This document shows positions 1-5,510 of a stretch of 5,510 nt of DNA, one piece after another (the first letter of the stretch is position 1; every line of letters begins with the position of its first letter). Source of the stretch: Alphaproteobacteria bacterium (GTDB lineage Bacteria > Pseudomonadota > Alphaproteobacteria > 16-39-46); NCBI GenBank assembly GCA_947497675.1, contig CANMHY010000067.1, forward strand, positions 1-5,510, written 5' to 3'. The notes beneath the pieces are model-generated. The model searched no databases. It had not been told where the DNA came from and saw nothing but the letters and a program-made list of their open reading frames with translations. Made by a program: the position numbers and the translations under genes.

Positions 1-519
1 TCAAAAAATCAAAAAAACAACCTCTCTTCGGGAAAGAAGAAACAGGATCTTAAAAAATCTTTCCGAAATCCGGAAATGCGGAGAGACTTTTCAGAGAGCC
101 TCTCTCCTGTTTTTAAAATGCTCGAGACGACCTCAAAGAGACCTCTCTCTGAGCAGCAAAATGGTGAGAAAACGCTTGAAAAATCTGATTTTGAGTCCTT
201 ATCGGAGACTTCAGATTCTTTTTTGAAAGCACCTAAAATTCTTCAAGGCAGCCGGGTATCGTATCCTGAAGAGGCCAGGCGTCAAGGGTTAGAAGGAGAT
301 GTTACCCTTCTTTTGACGATTGATGAAAAAGGTAACGTTCATGACGTTTCTGTTCGAAAACAAAGTGGCTGGATGCTTCTTGATAATCATGCGGTGGCGC
401 ATGCAAAAACATTGAGTTTTCTTCCTGCTCTTAAAGATGGAAAGCCGATTGTTGTGTCTGTTGAAAGAAAGCTTTCTTTTCGTCTCGAAGCGGAAAAAAA
501 CCTATCTTCTCTTGATTGA
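1..519 (+). CDS. TonB-family protein, C-terminal part (5' end outside window)
   Basis: This is the periplasmic C-terminal domain of a TonB-like energy transducer, the part that in this family contacts outer-membrane receptors. Counting from the ATG at 76, the TonB_C pattern runs from about residue 52 to 140: YPEEA (63-67), then GLEGDV, an IDEKGNV turn, a QSG..LLD stretch, and FLPALKDGKPI before a closing beta strand. It is preceded by a Ser/Glu/Lys-rich, low-complexity stretch like the periplasm-spanning linker of TonB proteins. The first ATG (76) is probably not the true start: the frame is open for 25 codons back to base 1 (a Lys/Asn/Ser/Gln-rich stretch), there is no convincing Shine-Dalgarno site before 76, and the expected N-terminal membrane anchor is missing. 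I therefore annotate a 5'-partial gene. Which system it energises (siderophore, other receptor, or a Tol-like role) cannot be told from this fragment. The domain call is firm and the extent is inferred. Confidence 0.85.
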   Translation, partial: SKNQKNNLSSGKKKQDLKKSFRNPEMRRDFSESLSPVFKMLETTSKRPLSEQQNGEKTLEKSDFESLSETSDSFLKAPKILQGSRVSYPEEARRQGLEGDVTLLLTIDEKGNVHDVSVRKQSGWMLLDNHAVAHAKTLSFLPALKDGKPIVVSVERKLSFRLEAEKNLSSLD

Positions 520-538
520 GAGCGTACTCTCGATTAGA
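511..538 (+). other. Weak hairpin over the stop codon of the TonB-family gene
   Basis: A perfect GAGAG/CTCTC stem with a CGTA loop (518-531) can be extended outward by A-T pairs and G-T wobbles to about 11 pairs. The TGA stop codon (517-519) lies in the left arm. Only a short mixed AT stretch follows and there is no run of T, so it does not look like a standard intrinsic terminator. It could be a weak or Rho-assisted 3' end, an mRNA-stabilising structure, or chance. Confidence 0.25.
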
Positions 539-545
539 TTTAAAT
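516..545 (+). promoter_or_regulatory. Possible sigma70-type promoter for the fzlA-thrS gene group
   Basis: TTGAGA (516-521, five of six matches to TTGACA) is followed after 17 or 18 bases by TTTAAA (539-544) or TTAAAT (540-545), each four of six matches to TATAAT. This is the only sizeable intergenic gap in the window and it precedes a tightly packed gene run, which is where a promoter would be expected. A separate TATGAT at 547-552 is a better -10 but has no -35 at the right distance. In AT-rich DNA such matches arise easily, and this one overlaps the hairpin, so the call is tentative. Confidence 0.22.
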
Positions 546-582
546 GTATGATGACTGTTTTAAAGACTTAGAAAGAAATTAG

Positions 583-1278
583 ATGAGACAATTGTACCAT
601 TTTCCGCTCTGTCCATTTTCAAGGAAGGTACGGGTCGTCCTCAGTGAAAAGAAGCTTGAGGCAACGCTTCTTTATGAGCCGATTTGGAAACGTCGTCCAG
701 AATTTCTAAAATTTAATCCTGCGGGTCAAGTTCCTGTTCTTATCGAAAATATTTTAGTGGACCCCCGTCGTCCTCCGAAAGAACATGTGATTTCCCATAG
801 TCAGGCCATTTGCCAATATTTAGATGAAACTTATTCTGAAAGACCCTTGATGGGGGACACACCTTTGACACGTGCAGAGGTTCTCAGACTCATTGGCTGG
901 TTTGATGAAAAGTTTTTTCTTGAAGTAAGTGGGCCTCTCTTGTTTGAGCGGATTTTTAAGCGTTTGGTAGGGCATGGGGGTCCCGACTCTGCACGCATTC
1001 GAAAATCATTGGGGTTTATTGCGCTTCACATGAAGTATCTCGATGAATTGATTCAAGAAAGACACTGGCTTGTAGGGGAGGCTCTTTCGATTGCAGATAT
1101 TGCGGCGGCTTCCCATCTCTCAACGGTTGACTACTTTGGCAATATTAAGTGGGATGATTATAAACATGCAAAGGAATGGTATGCCCGTCTTAAATGCCGT
1201 CCAAGTTTTAGGTTGCTTCTGAAGGATCGTATCCCGGGAATCCCTCCAGATGAAATTTATGATCATCTTGATTTTTAA
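583..1278 (+). CDS. fzlA: GST-fold FtsZ-binding protein, FzlA-like
   Basis: A complete 231-residue protein of the glutathione S-transferase fold. The N-terminal thioredoxin-like domain (about 1-85) has CPFSRKVR at 10-17, PAGQVPVL with the conserved cis-Pro at 51, and HSQAI (72-76) at the usual gamma-glutamyl site. The helical domain (about 95-205) includes WFDEKF and an N-capping-type SIAD at 169-172. The sequence resembles the alphaproteobacterial family that includes Caulobacter FzlA, a GST-like protein that binds FtsZ, curves its filaments and controls constriction. Supporting points are W35 followed by KRR-PEF, the RPSFR...IPGIPP run, and the terminal DLDF (228-231). From memory, Caulobacter FzlA residues near W38 and D227 matter for function or FtsZ binding, and these appear to align with W35 and D228. 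The start is preceded by a weak AGAAAG at 570-575. If this assignment is wrong it is an ordinary cytosolic GST with Cys10 or Ser13 near the active site. The loop at 59-69 (DPRRPPK) looks longer than usual. Confidence 0.8.
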   Translation: MRQLYHFPLCPFSRKVRVVLSEKKLEATLLYEPIWKRRPEFLKFNPAGQVPVLIENILVDPRRPPKEHVISHSQAICQYLDETYSERPLMGDTPLTRAEVLRLIGWFDEKFFLEVSGPLLFERIFKRLVGHGGPDSARIRKSLGFIALHMKYLDELIQERHWLVGEALSIADIAAASHLSTVDYFGNIKWDDYKHAKEWYARLKCRPSFRLLLKDRIPGIPPDEIYDHLDF

Positions 1279-1280
1279 GC

Positions 1281-1283
1281 AGG
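1281..1283 (+). promoter_or_regulatory. Ribosome binding site choosing between two adjacent ATGs
   Basis: A short AGG lies 4 bases before the ATG at 1288 and 7 bases before the ATG at 1291. The second spacing is closer to the usual optimum, so translation of the SDR gene may start at 1291, giving a protein one residue shorter (MTQKS rather than MMTQKS). The choice has no effect on the domain content. Confidence 0.35.
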
Positions 1284-1287
1284 CAAG

Positions 1288-2172
1288 ATGATGACACAAA
1301 AATCAATTTTACTTCTTGGATGTGGATATGTTGGAGAATTTTTGGGCTGCCACCTTCTCAAAGAAGGATGGCAAGTGTTTGCAACAACCCGCAGCTCCAG
1401 CTCTCAGCCGCATTTAAAGGAACTCGGGTTTGATCCTGTTTTATTTTCGAGGCCAGAGCCTTTGGACACCATCACGCATGTCTTATCATCTATTCCACCA
1501 TCACAAGAAGAGGATGAGGGTCTTTCTTTTTTAATCAAACAGAAGAAAGTGCCCTCTTGGGTGGGATATCTTTCAAGTACCTCTGTTTATGGAGATCATC
1601 ACGGAGATTGGGTGGATGAAAATTCTGAAACGCGGGGAGAGACTCCTGAAGGACTTGGACGCCTAAAATCTGAAGACGCTTGGAAAAAATGGGCCGAGAG
1701 GCAGGAATGCTCTCTCTTGATTTATCGACTTTCAGGGATTTATGGGCCTTTCCGGAACGTCCTTCAACGCGTAAAAGAGGGAAAAGATGATCCAAAAACG
1801 AGAGTGCCGACGCATGTGTTTTCACGCATCCATGTCGATGATATTTGTACGTTTCTTGTCAAATCTCTGTCTCTTTCTTCAAAATTTTCTCTTTTCAATG
1901 GGGCAGATGATCGGCCTGCCTCTTTTGAGGACGTGAGAGGCTACGCTTATTCTCTTCTCGGGCAAGAAGTCCCTTTGAAAAAAGAAAAAGAAAAAGAAAA
2001 AGAAAAAGAAAAAGAAGAAGAAGAAGAAGAACAAGTGCGCTCCTCTTTCTCTTTTTTAAAAGAAAACAAGCGTGTTTCAAATCAAAAAATGAAAGAGTTT
2101 ATCGGAGAGGATCTAAAATTTCCAACTTTTCGTGAAGGATTAAAGGATATTTTTGAAAAGGGGTTGTTTTAA
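1288..2172 (+). CDS. YeeZ-like SDR family NAD(P)-binding protein with Lys-Glu repeat insert
   Basis: A 294-residue extended short-chain dehydrogenase/NAD-dependent epimerase-type protein, cytoplasmic, with no signal peptide or membrane segment. It opens with a Rossmann nucleotide-binding loop, GCGYVG (11-16), followed by TTR at 33-35. YLSSTSVYGD (94-103) and WVDE are typical of the YeeZ-like subgroup. RLSGIYGP (147-154) and SRIHVDDI (179-186) are the conserved substrate-side motifs. The classical YxxxK pair is not present where expected; the region reads GRLKSED (124-130), which as far as I recall is normal for this atypical subgroup. Residues 232-248 are (KE)6 followed by five Glu, encoded by a tandem repeat in a loop before the conserved KRVSN. 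The start lies 9 nt after fzlA, and the stop overlaps the next start by one base (TAATG). The substrate is unknown. Position before two sugar transferases makes a nucleotide-sugar role possible, but that is inference. I recall similar SDR genes near GST and queG genes in other alphaproteobacteria. Confidence 0.85.
   Translation: MMTQKSILLLGCGYVGEFLGCHLLKEGWQVFATTRSSSSQPHLKELGFDPVLFSRPEPLDTITHVLSSIPPSQEEDEGLSFLIKQKKVPSWVGYLSSTSVYGDHHGDWVDENSETRGETPEGLGRLKSEDAWKKWAERQECSLLIYRLSGIYGPFRNVLQRVKEGKDDPKTRVPTHVFSRIHVDDICTFLVKSLSLSSKFSLFNGADDRPASFEDVRGYAYSLLGQEVPLKKEKEKEKEKEKEEEEEEQVRSSFSFLKENKRVSNQKMKEFIGEDLKFPTFREGLKDIFEKGLF
1981..2031 (+). repeat. In-frame (AAAGAA)6(GAA)5 tandem repeat
   Basis: Six perfect copies of the hexamer AAAGAA (1981-2016) run directly into five GAA triplets (2017-2031), inside the SDR gene. 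In frame this encodes (KE)6 then five Glu. The bases on both sides are also A-rich (AAA before, CAA after). All units are multiples of three, so slippage would change the length of a charged loop without breaking the frame. The opposite strand is a pure pyrimidine run that creates a spurious Leu/Phe-rich ORF. Confidence 0.97.
2158..2163 (+). promoter_or_regulatory. Ribosome binding site of the GT4 gene, inside the SDR gene
   Basis: AAGGGG ends 8 bases before the ATG at 2172. It lies within the last codons of the SDR gene, whose TAA shares its final A with this ATG. The arrangement supports 2172 as the start and suggests coupled translation of the two genes. Confidence 0.6.
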
Positions 2173-3326
2173 TGAAGCTCCCTACGATCCTGCAGGTCTT
2201 GCCCAGTCTTGAAACGGGAGGTGTTGAGCAGACAACACTTGATATTGCTGAAGCTCTTTGTCAAAAGGGATGGGGCTCTGTTGTGGCGTCTCAAGGAGGG
2301 AGGCTTGTTGAGTCCCTTCAAAAAATGGGGGTTCGTCATATCAATCTTCCCTTAAAATCTAAAAATCCAGTGCAAATTTGGAAAAATTCAAAAAAAATAA
2401 GAGAGATCATAAAAGAGGAAAAAATTTCTCTTGTTCATGGACGCAGCCGAGCACCAGCATGGAGTGCTTATTGGGCAGCGCAAACGATGGATATTCCGTT
2501 TGTAACGACGTTCCATGGGGCTTATAATACATCAGGTCTCTTTAAGAAATACTATAATGGCATTATGACAAGAGGAGATGTTGTCATCGCTAATTCTAAG
2601 TTTATTGGGCATCAGATAGAGACTTTTTATAAAACACCTTTTGAAAAAATTCGGATTATACCAAGAGGTGTTAATCTCGCGTCTTTCAACCCTCAAAAAA
2701 TTTCTAAGGCTCAAAAAAGAGCCTTTCGAAAGGAATTGGGGCTTCCTTTTGACGAAGAGCGTCCCCTTTTAATTTTGCCAGGACGACTGACATCCTGGAA
2801 GGGCCAAAAGCTCTTTTTAGAGGCGTTGCTGGGGTTGAGTACAAAAAACTATTTTGCACTTCTTGTGGGAGACGATCAGGGACGGCAAGAGTATCGTGAT
2901 CAGCTGGAGACGTTTATAAAAGAAAAAGGGTTGTCTGGGCATGTAAAAATTGTTGGACATCGATCTGATATGCCACTTGTTCTCTCTCTTGCCGATGTGG
3001 TGATTTCAGCTTCAACGGATCCTGAGGCTTTTGGGCGGATCATGATTGAAGCTTTTGCGATGGAAAAACCGGTCATTGCCCCCGCTCATGGCGGTGCCCT
3101 TGAAATTGTGGAAGATCAAAGAAATGGATTCTTCTTTAAGCCCGGAGACACTGAATCATTGACAGAAGTCTTAAATAAAATATTATCTCTTTCAAAGGAA
3201 GAAAGAAATCGGTTAGGACTATCGGGACGCTCAACGGTTGAGACAGAATTTACCAAAGAGGTGATGTGTGAACGAACACTTGATGTTTATAAAGAAATTT
3301 TAAATGAAAAAAATTTTAGTTATTAA
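2172..3326 (+). CDS. Glycosyltransferase family 4 (group 1, GT-B fold)
   Basis: A 384-residue retaining-type sugar transferase with the two-domain GT-B layout and typical length. The N-terminal acceptor domain has the glycine loop TGGVEQ (15-20) and TFHG (113-116). The C-terminal nucleotide-sugar domain has GRLTSWKGQ with R205 and K210, which in this family bind the donor diphosphate. It also has the EX7E motif from E285 (DPEAFGR) to E293 (MIEAF), then a PVIAPAHGGALEIV segment. There is no signal peptide or obvious membrane span; such enzymes usually work at the cytoplasmic face of the inner membrane. It is followed by a GT9 gene overlapping by 23 nt, so the pair probably builds one glycan, most likely LPS core or a related surface saccharide. 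Neither the donor sugar nor the acceptor can be read from the sequence. A run of eight A at 2390-2397 lies within the gene. The fold and family are certain; the pathway is inferred. Confidence 0.92.
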   Translation: MKLPTILQVLPSLETGGVEQTTLDIAEALCQKGWGSVVASQGGRLVESLQKMGVRHINLPLKSKNPVQIWKNSKKIREIIKEEKISLVHGRSRAPAWSAYWAAQTMDIPFVTTFHGAYNTSGLFKKYYNGIMTRGDVVIANSKFIGHQIETFYKTPFEKIRIIPRGVNLASFNPQKISKAQKRAFRKELGLPFDEERPLLILPGRLTSWKGQKLFLEALLGLSTKNYFALLVGDDQGRQEYRDQLETFIKEKGLSGHVKIVGHRSDMPLVLSLADVVISASTDPEAFGRIMIEAFAMEKPVIAPAHGGALEIVEDQRNGFFFKPGDTESLTEVLNKILSLSKEERNRLGLSGRSTVETEFTKEVMCERTLDVYKEILNEKNFSY

Positions 3327-4275
3327 ACTTGGGGCTTTGGGAGATTTTCTACAGGCCCTGGGCCCCTTTAAAAGTCTCAGAGATCACTATAAAGAAGATC
3401 ATTTAACGCTTTTGACAACGCCGGCTTTTAAAGAGTTGGCTGAGGATTCTGATTATTTTAATACCGTTTTGGTCTTTCCGAGGTTAAAAGGAAGACATGT
3501 TTTTAAGCTTATGCGGCGTCTTTGGAGGCTTAAAAATCAGAATTTTGAGATGATTTATGATCTTCAAACCTCGTCGCATACCTCACGCTATTTTTATTAT
3601 TTAAAGCTCTTGGGCTGGTGTGGAAAATTTTCAGGAATTGCCTTTGGGTGTAGTCATCCTCATAAAAACAAACAGCGGGACTTTCAACATACGTTGGAGC
3701 GGCAAAAAGAACAATTGCAGGATGCCGGTCTTTTGAAAGTTGTCCCGCCTGATCTTTCTTTTTTATTAAAGAAGAAAGTGGGTGTTGAAACAGCCCAAAT
3801 TCTTGAGACGAATGATCCTTTTGTTATTCTTGTGCCAGGAGGCGCTCCAACGCGTCTTCAGAAAAGATGGCCCCTTGAAGAATGGTTCGAGATTTTGAAT
3901 CGGCTTCGGGAAAAGAAAATAAGAGCAATTATTATAGGGGGTCCCGGTGAAAAAGACTTAATTGAAGCTTTTAAATCTCCCCGTCCTTATCTCATAAATC
4001 TTATTGGAAAGACCTCTTTTGCGGATTTAGCCCATTTGGGAAGGCGTGCTTTTTGTGCACTTGGGAATGATACAGGACCCATGCATCTCCTTGCTCTTAT
4101 TGGATGTCCGTGTACGGTGCTCTTTAATTTAACGGAATCAAATCCAGATCTTTGTGGTCCCTTTGGAAAAAAAGTTTGTTATCTGTGTGAAAAAGATTTA
4201 AGTAGATTAGAGGTTGATCGTGTATGGAAAAACCTTTTAGAGCATGACAAAGATGCTCTAAAGAAAGATTTTTAA
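3304..4275 (+). CDS. Glycosyltransferase family 9 (heptosyltransferase-like)
   Basis: A 323-residue GT-B protein of the ADP-heptose:LPS heptosyltransferase superfamily (WaaC/WaaF-like), slightly shorter than E. coli WaaF. The N-terminus reads IKLGALGDFLQALGP, with D14 at the position of the family's catalytic aspartate. The middle has VPGGAPTR (177-184) followed by KRWP (187-190), and the C-terminal donor-binding motif is GNDTGPMH (254-261). There is no signal peptide, as expected for an enzyme on the inner face of the membrane. The start lies 23 nt inside the preceding GT4 gene in another frame, with only a weak AAAGAAA before it, so translation probably depends on the upstream gene. Family membership is clear, but use of ADP-heptose is not proven: many alphaproteobacterial GT9 proteins have unknown donors, and no heptose-synthesis gene is in the window. 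I therefore give no waa symbol. Confidence 0.9.
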   Translation: MKKILVIKLGALGDFLQALGPFKSLRDHYKEDHLTLLTTPAFKELAEDSDYFNTVLVFPRLKGRHVFKLMRRLWRLKNQNFEMIYDLQTSSHTSRYFYYLKLLGWCGKFSGIAFGCSHPHKNKQRDFQHTLERQKEQLQDAGLLKVVPPDLSFLLKKKVGVETAQILETNDPFVILVPGGAPTRLQKRWPLEEWFEILNRLREKKIRAIIIGGPGEKDLIEAFKSPRPYLINLIGKTSFADLAHLGRRAFCALGNDTGPMHLLALIGCPCTVLFNLTESNPDLCGPFGKKVCYLCEKDLSRLEVDRVWKNLLEHDKDALKKDF

Positions 4276-4278
4276 GGG
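4274..4278 (+). promoter_or_regulatory. Ribosome binding site of thrS overlapping the GT9 stop codon
   Basis: AAGGG starts in the TAA stop of the GT9 gene and ends 7 bases before the ATG at 4286. A purine-rich GAAAG follows directly before the ATG. This supports 4286 as the thrS start and leaves no room for a leader RNA between the genes. Confidence 0.55.
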
Positions 4279-4285
4279 TTGAAAG

Positions 4286-5510
4286 ATGAAAGACGTTCTT
4301 GATATAAAATTACCCGATGGGTCTTGTCGCACATATCCTCAAAAAGGGAGCATCGTGACGGGAGAAAGCATCGCTGCTTCCATTGGAAAGCGTTTGTCAG
4401 AAGATGCTGTTGCAATTCGTGTGAATGGCACGCTTAGAGATTTGACGCGTCCTCTTGAGGAGGATGCTTCCATTGAAATTATTACCCGTCAAGATCCAGA
4501 GGGTCTTGAGATTTTACGTCATGATACGGCCCATATTTTAGCGGAAGCTGTAAAAGAGCTCTATCCCGAAACTCAAATTACCATTGGTCCCGCCATTGAA
4601 AACGGCTTTTATTACGATTTTTATCGGAAAGAAGCGTTTTCAACAGAAAATTTTGAGACCATTGAGCAAAAGATGCGGGAAATTATTGATCGAAATACGC
4701 CTTTTGAGCGTGAAGAATGGTCCCGTGATGACGCGCTCACTTTTTTTAAAAACCAAGGAGAAATGTTTAAGGCAGAGCTTGTTGAAAGTATCCCCAAAGG
4801 AGAGACGATTACCCTTTATCGTCAAGGGAATTTTATCGATCTTTGCAGGGGGCCTCATTTGCCGTCAACGGGAAAAATCGGAAAACACTTTAAGCTCATG
4901 AAGCTTGCAGGGGCTTATTGGCGTGGAAACTCTAACAACCCTATGCTGCAACGTATGTATGGGACGGCGTGGGCAACAGAAAAAGAATTAAAGGATTATT
5001 TATATCAACTGGAAGAGGCGGAAAAGCGAGATCATCGTAAATTAGGCCATGAGATGAATTTATTTCATCTCCAAGAAGAAGCACGGGGGAGTATTTTTTG
5101 GCATCCCAAAGGATGGGCCCTTTATGTTCTTCTTCAAAATTATATGAGAAAATGCCTTTTCAAACAAGGTTATCAAGAAGTTCATACACCAGAGATTTTA
5201 GATCGGAGTTTATGGGAGGCGTCAGGTCACTGGGAGAAATTCCGTGAAGAGATGTTTGTTCTAAAAGATGAAGATCGTGACCTTGCTTTAAAACCGATGA
5301 GTTGCCCTGGGCATATTCAAATTTTTAAACAAGGGATTAAGAGTTATCGGGATCTTCCTTTAAGGTTTTCTGAGTTTGGATCCTGCCATCGTAATGAGCC
5401 TTCCGGGTCTCTCCATGGCCTTATGCGGGTTCGCAGTCTTGTTCAAGACGATGCGCATATTTTTTGTACGCCCGAGCAAATTAAAGAAGAGACAATTTCT
5501 TTTTGTGCCC
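4286..5510 (+). CDS. thrS: Threonyl-tRNA synthetase, 5' part (3' end outside window)
   Basis: The frame stays open from 4286 to the window edge, giving 408 codons of an enzyme usually near 640 residues. It attaches threonine to tRNA-Thr in the cytoplasm. Domains in order are: an N-terminal TGS domain (about 1-65); the editing domain that clears Ser-tRNA-Thr, with HxxxH at H79/H83 and C187/H191 in DLCRGPH; then the class II catalytic core from about 245. In the core, C340 (KPMSCPGH) and H391 (DDAHIF) match two of the three zinc ligands that select threonine, and R369 in CHRNE is the motif-2 arginine. These sit 5-6 residues after E. coli H73/H77, C182/H186, C334, H385 and R363. The stretch after motif 2 reads RVRSLVQDD (381-389, starting at R381) instead of the usual RVRGFTQDD. 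The third zinc ligand, motif 3 and the anticodon-binding domain lie beyond the edge. It starts 10 nt after the GT9 stop and is probably co-transcribed. Confidence 0.98.
   Translation, partial: MKDVLDIKLPDGSCRTYPQKGSIVTGESIAASIGKRLSEDAVAIRVNGTLRDLTRPLEEDASIEIITRQDPEGLEILRHDTAHILAEAVKELYPETQITIGPAIENGFYYDFYRKEAFSTENFETIEQKMREIIDRNTPFEREEWSRDDALTFFKNQGEMFKAELVESIPKGETITLYRQGNFIDLCRGPHLPSTGKIGKHFKLMKLAGAYWRGNSNNPMLQRMYGTAWATEKELKDYLYQLEEAEKRDHRKLGHEMNLFHLQEEARGSIFWHPKGWALYVLLQNYMRKCLFKQGYQEVHTPEILDRSLWEASGHWEKFREEMFVLKDEDRDLALKPMSCPGHIQIFKQGIKSYRDLPLRFSEFGSCHRNEPSGSLHGLMRVRSLVQDDAHIFCTPEQIKEETISFCA

Noticed and set aside
1535..1825. Minus-strand ORF of 96 codons inside the SDR gene
   Set aside because: It lies wholly within a well-supported gene, shows no recognisable domain and is a frame shadow.
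1981..2031. The repeat block as a CRISPR array or iteron-type origin
   Set aside because: Units are 3-6 bases with no spacers, in frame within a coding sequence, and do not resemble either.
1895..2080. Minus-strand ORF coding a Leu/Phe-rich, membrane-like peptide
   Set aside because: Its hydrophobic run is only the reverse complement of the AAAGAA/GAA repeat in the SDR gene, and it has no support as a gene of its own.
2390..2397. Run of eight A in the GT4 gene as a phase-variation or slippage switch
   Set aside because: Runs of six to eight A occur throughout this AT-rich window (for example 11-17, 493-499 and 3307-3313), so there is no sign that this one is selected.
2532..2714. Minus-strand ORF of 60 codons inside the GT4 gene
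   Set aside because: It overlaps conserved GT4 coding sequence and has no domain or clear ribosome binding site.
4584..4901. Plus-strand ORF of 105 codons, and a minus-strand ORF at 4640-4858
   Set aside because: Both lie within thrS, whose own frame carries the conserved editing-domain residues through the same bases.
4286..5510. Possible frameshift in thrS, because no complete ORF is apparent there
   Set aside because: I translated the frame from 4286 to the edge and found no stop. It is simply cut by the end of the window.

Overview
The window reads as a compact stretch of chromosome from an AT-rich alphaproteobacterium. By eye, GC is near 40%. Three things support this placement. The 231-residue GST-fold protein matches the alphaproteobacterial FzlA family, including its C-terminal DLDF. 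The threonyl-tRNA synthetase has alphaproteobacterial-style stretches such as [13 protein letters not shown]. The GT9 glycosyltransferase has a VPGGAPTR...KRWP motif that I associate with the same class. The low GC and K/N/I-rich proteins suggest a Holosporales- or Rickettsiales-like, possibly host-associated lineage, but that is inference and I cannot name a genus.

Layout, all on the + strand: (1) 1-519, the C-terminal part of a TonB-family protein whose frame is open to the window edge; (2) 520-582, the only real intergenic gap, holding a weak hairpin and a possible promoter; (3) 583-1278, an FzlA-like GST-fold protein; (4) 1288-2172, a YeeZ-like extended SDR/epimerase-type protein with an in-frame Lys-Glu tandem repeat; (5) 2172-3326, a GT4 glycosyltransferase; (6) 3304-4275, a GT9 (heptosyltransferase-fold) glycosyltransferase; (7) 4286-5510, threonyl-tRNA synthetase, cut by the right edge. 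No RNA genes, mobile elements, CRISPR arrays or pseudogenes were seen, and no non-coding stretch is longer than about 63 bases.

From fzlA to thrS the genes are packed with gaps of 9 and 10 nt and overlaps of 1 and 23 nt, so they are probably one transcription unit with translational coupling. The content is mainly envelope-related: a TonB-type energy transducer, an FtsZ-regulator homologue, a nucleotide-sugar-epimerase-like protein, and two sugar transferases probably acting on LPS or another cell-surface glycan. thrS appears to be a housekeeping passenger at the end.

I see no new defence, mobile or RNA system. The features most worth a second look are the 51-base (AAAGAA)6(GAA)5 repeat inside the SDR gene, the FzlA assignment in an AT-rich lineage, and a changed motif-2 region in ThrRS (RVRSLVQDD instead of the usual RVRGFTQDD or RVRAFTQDD).
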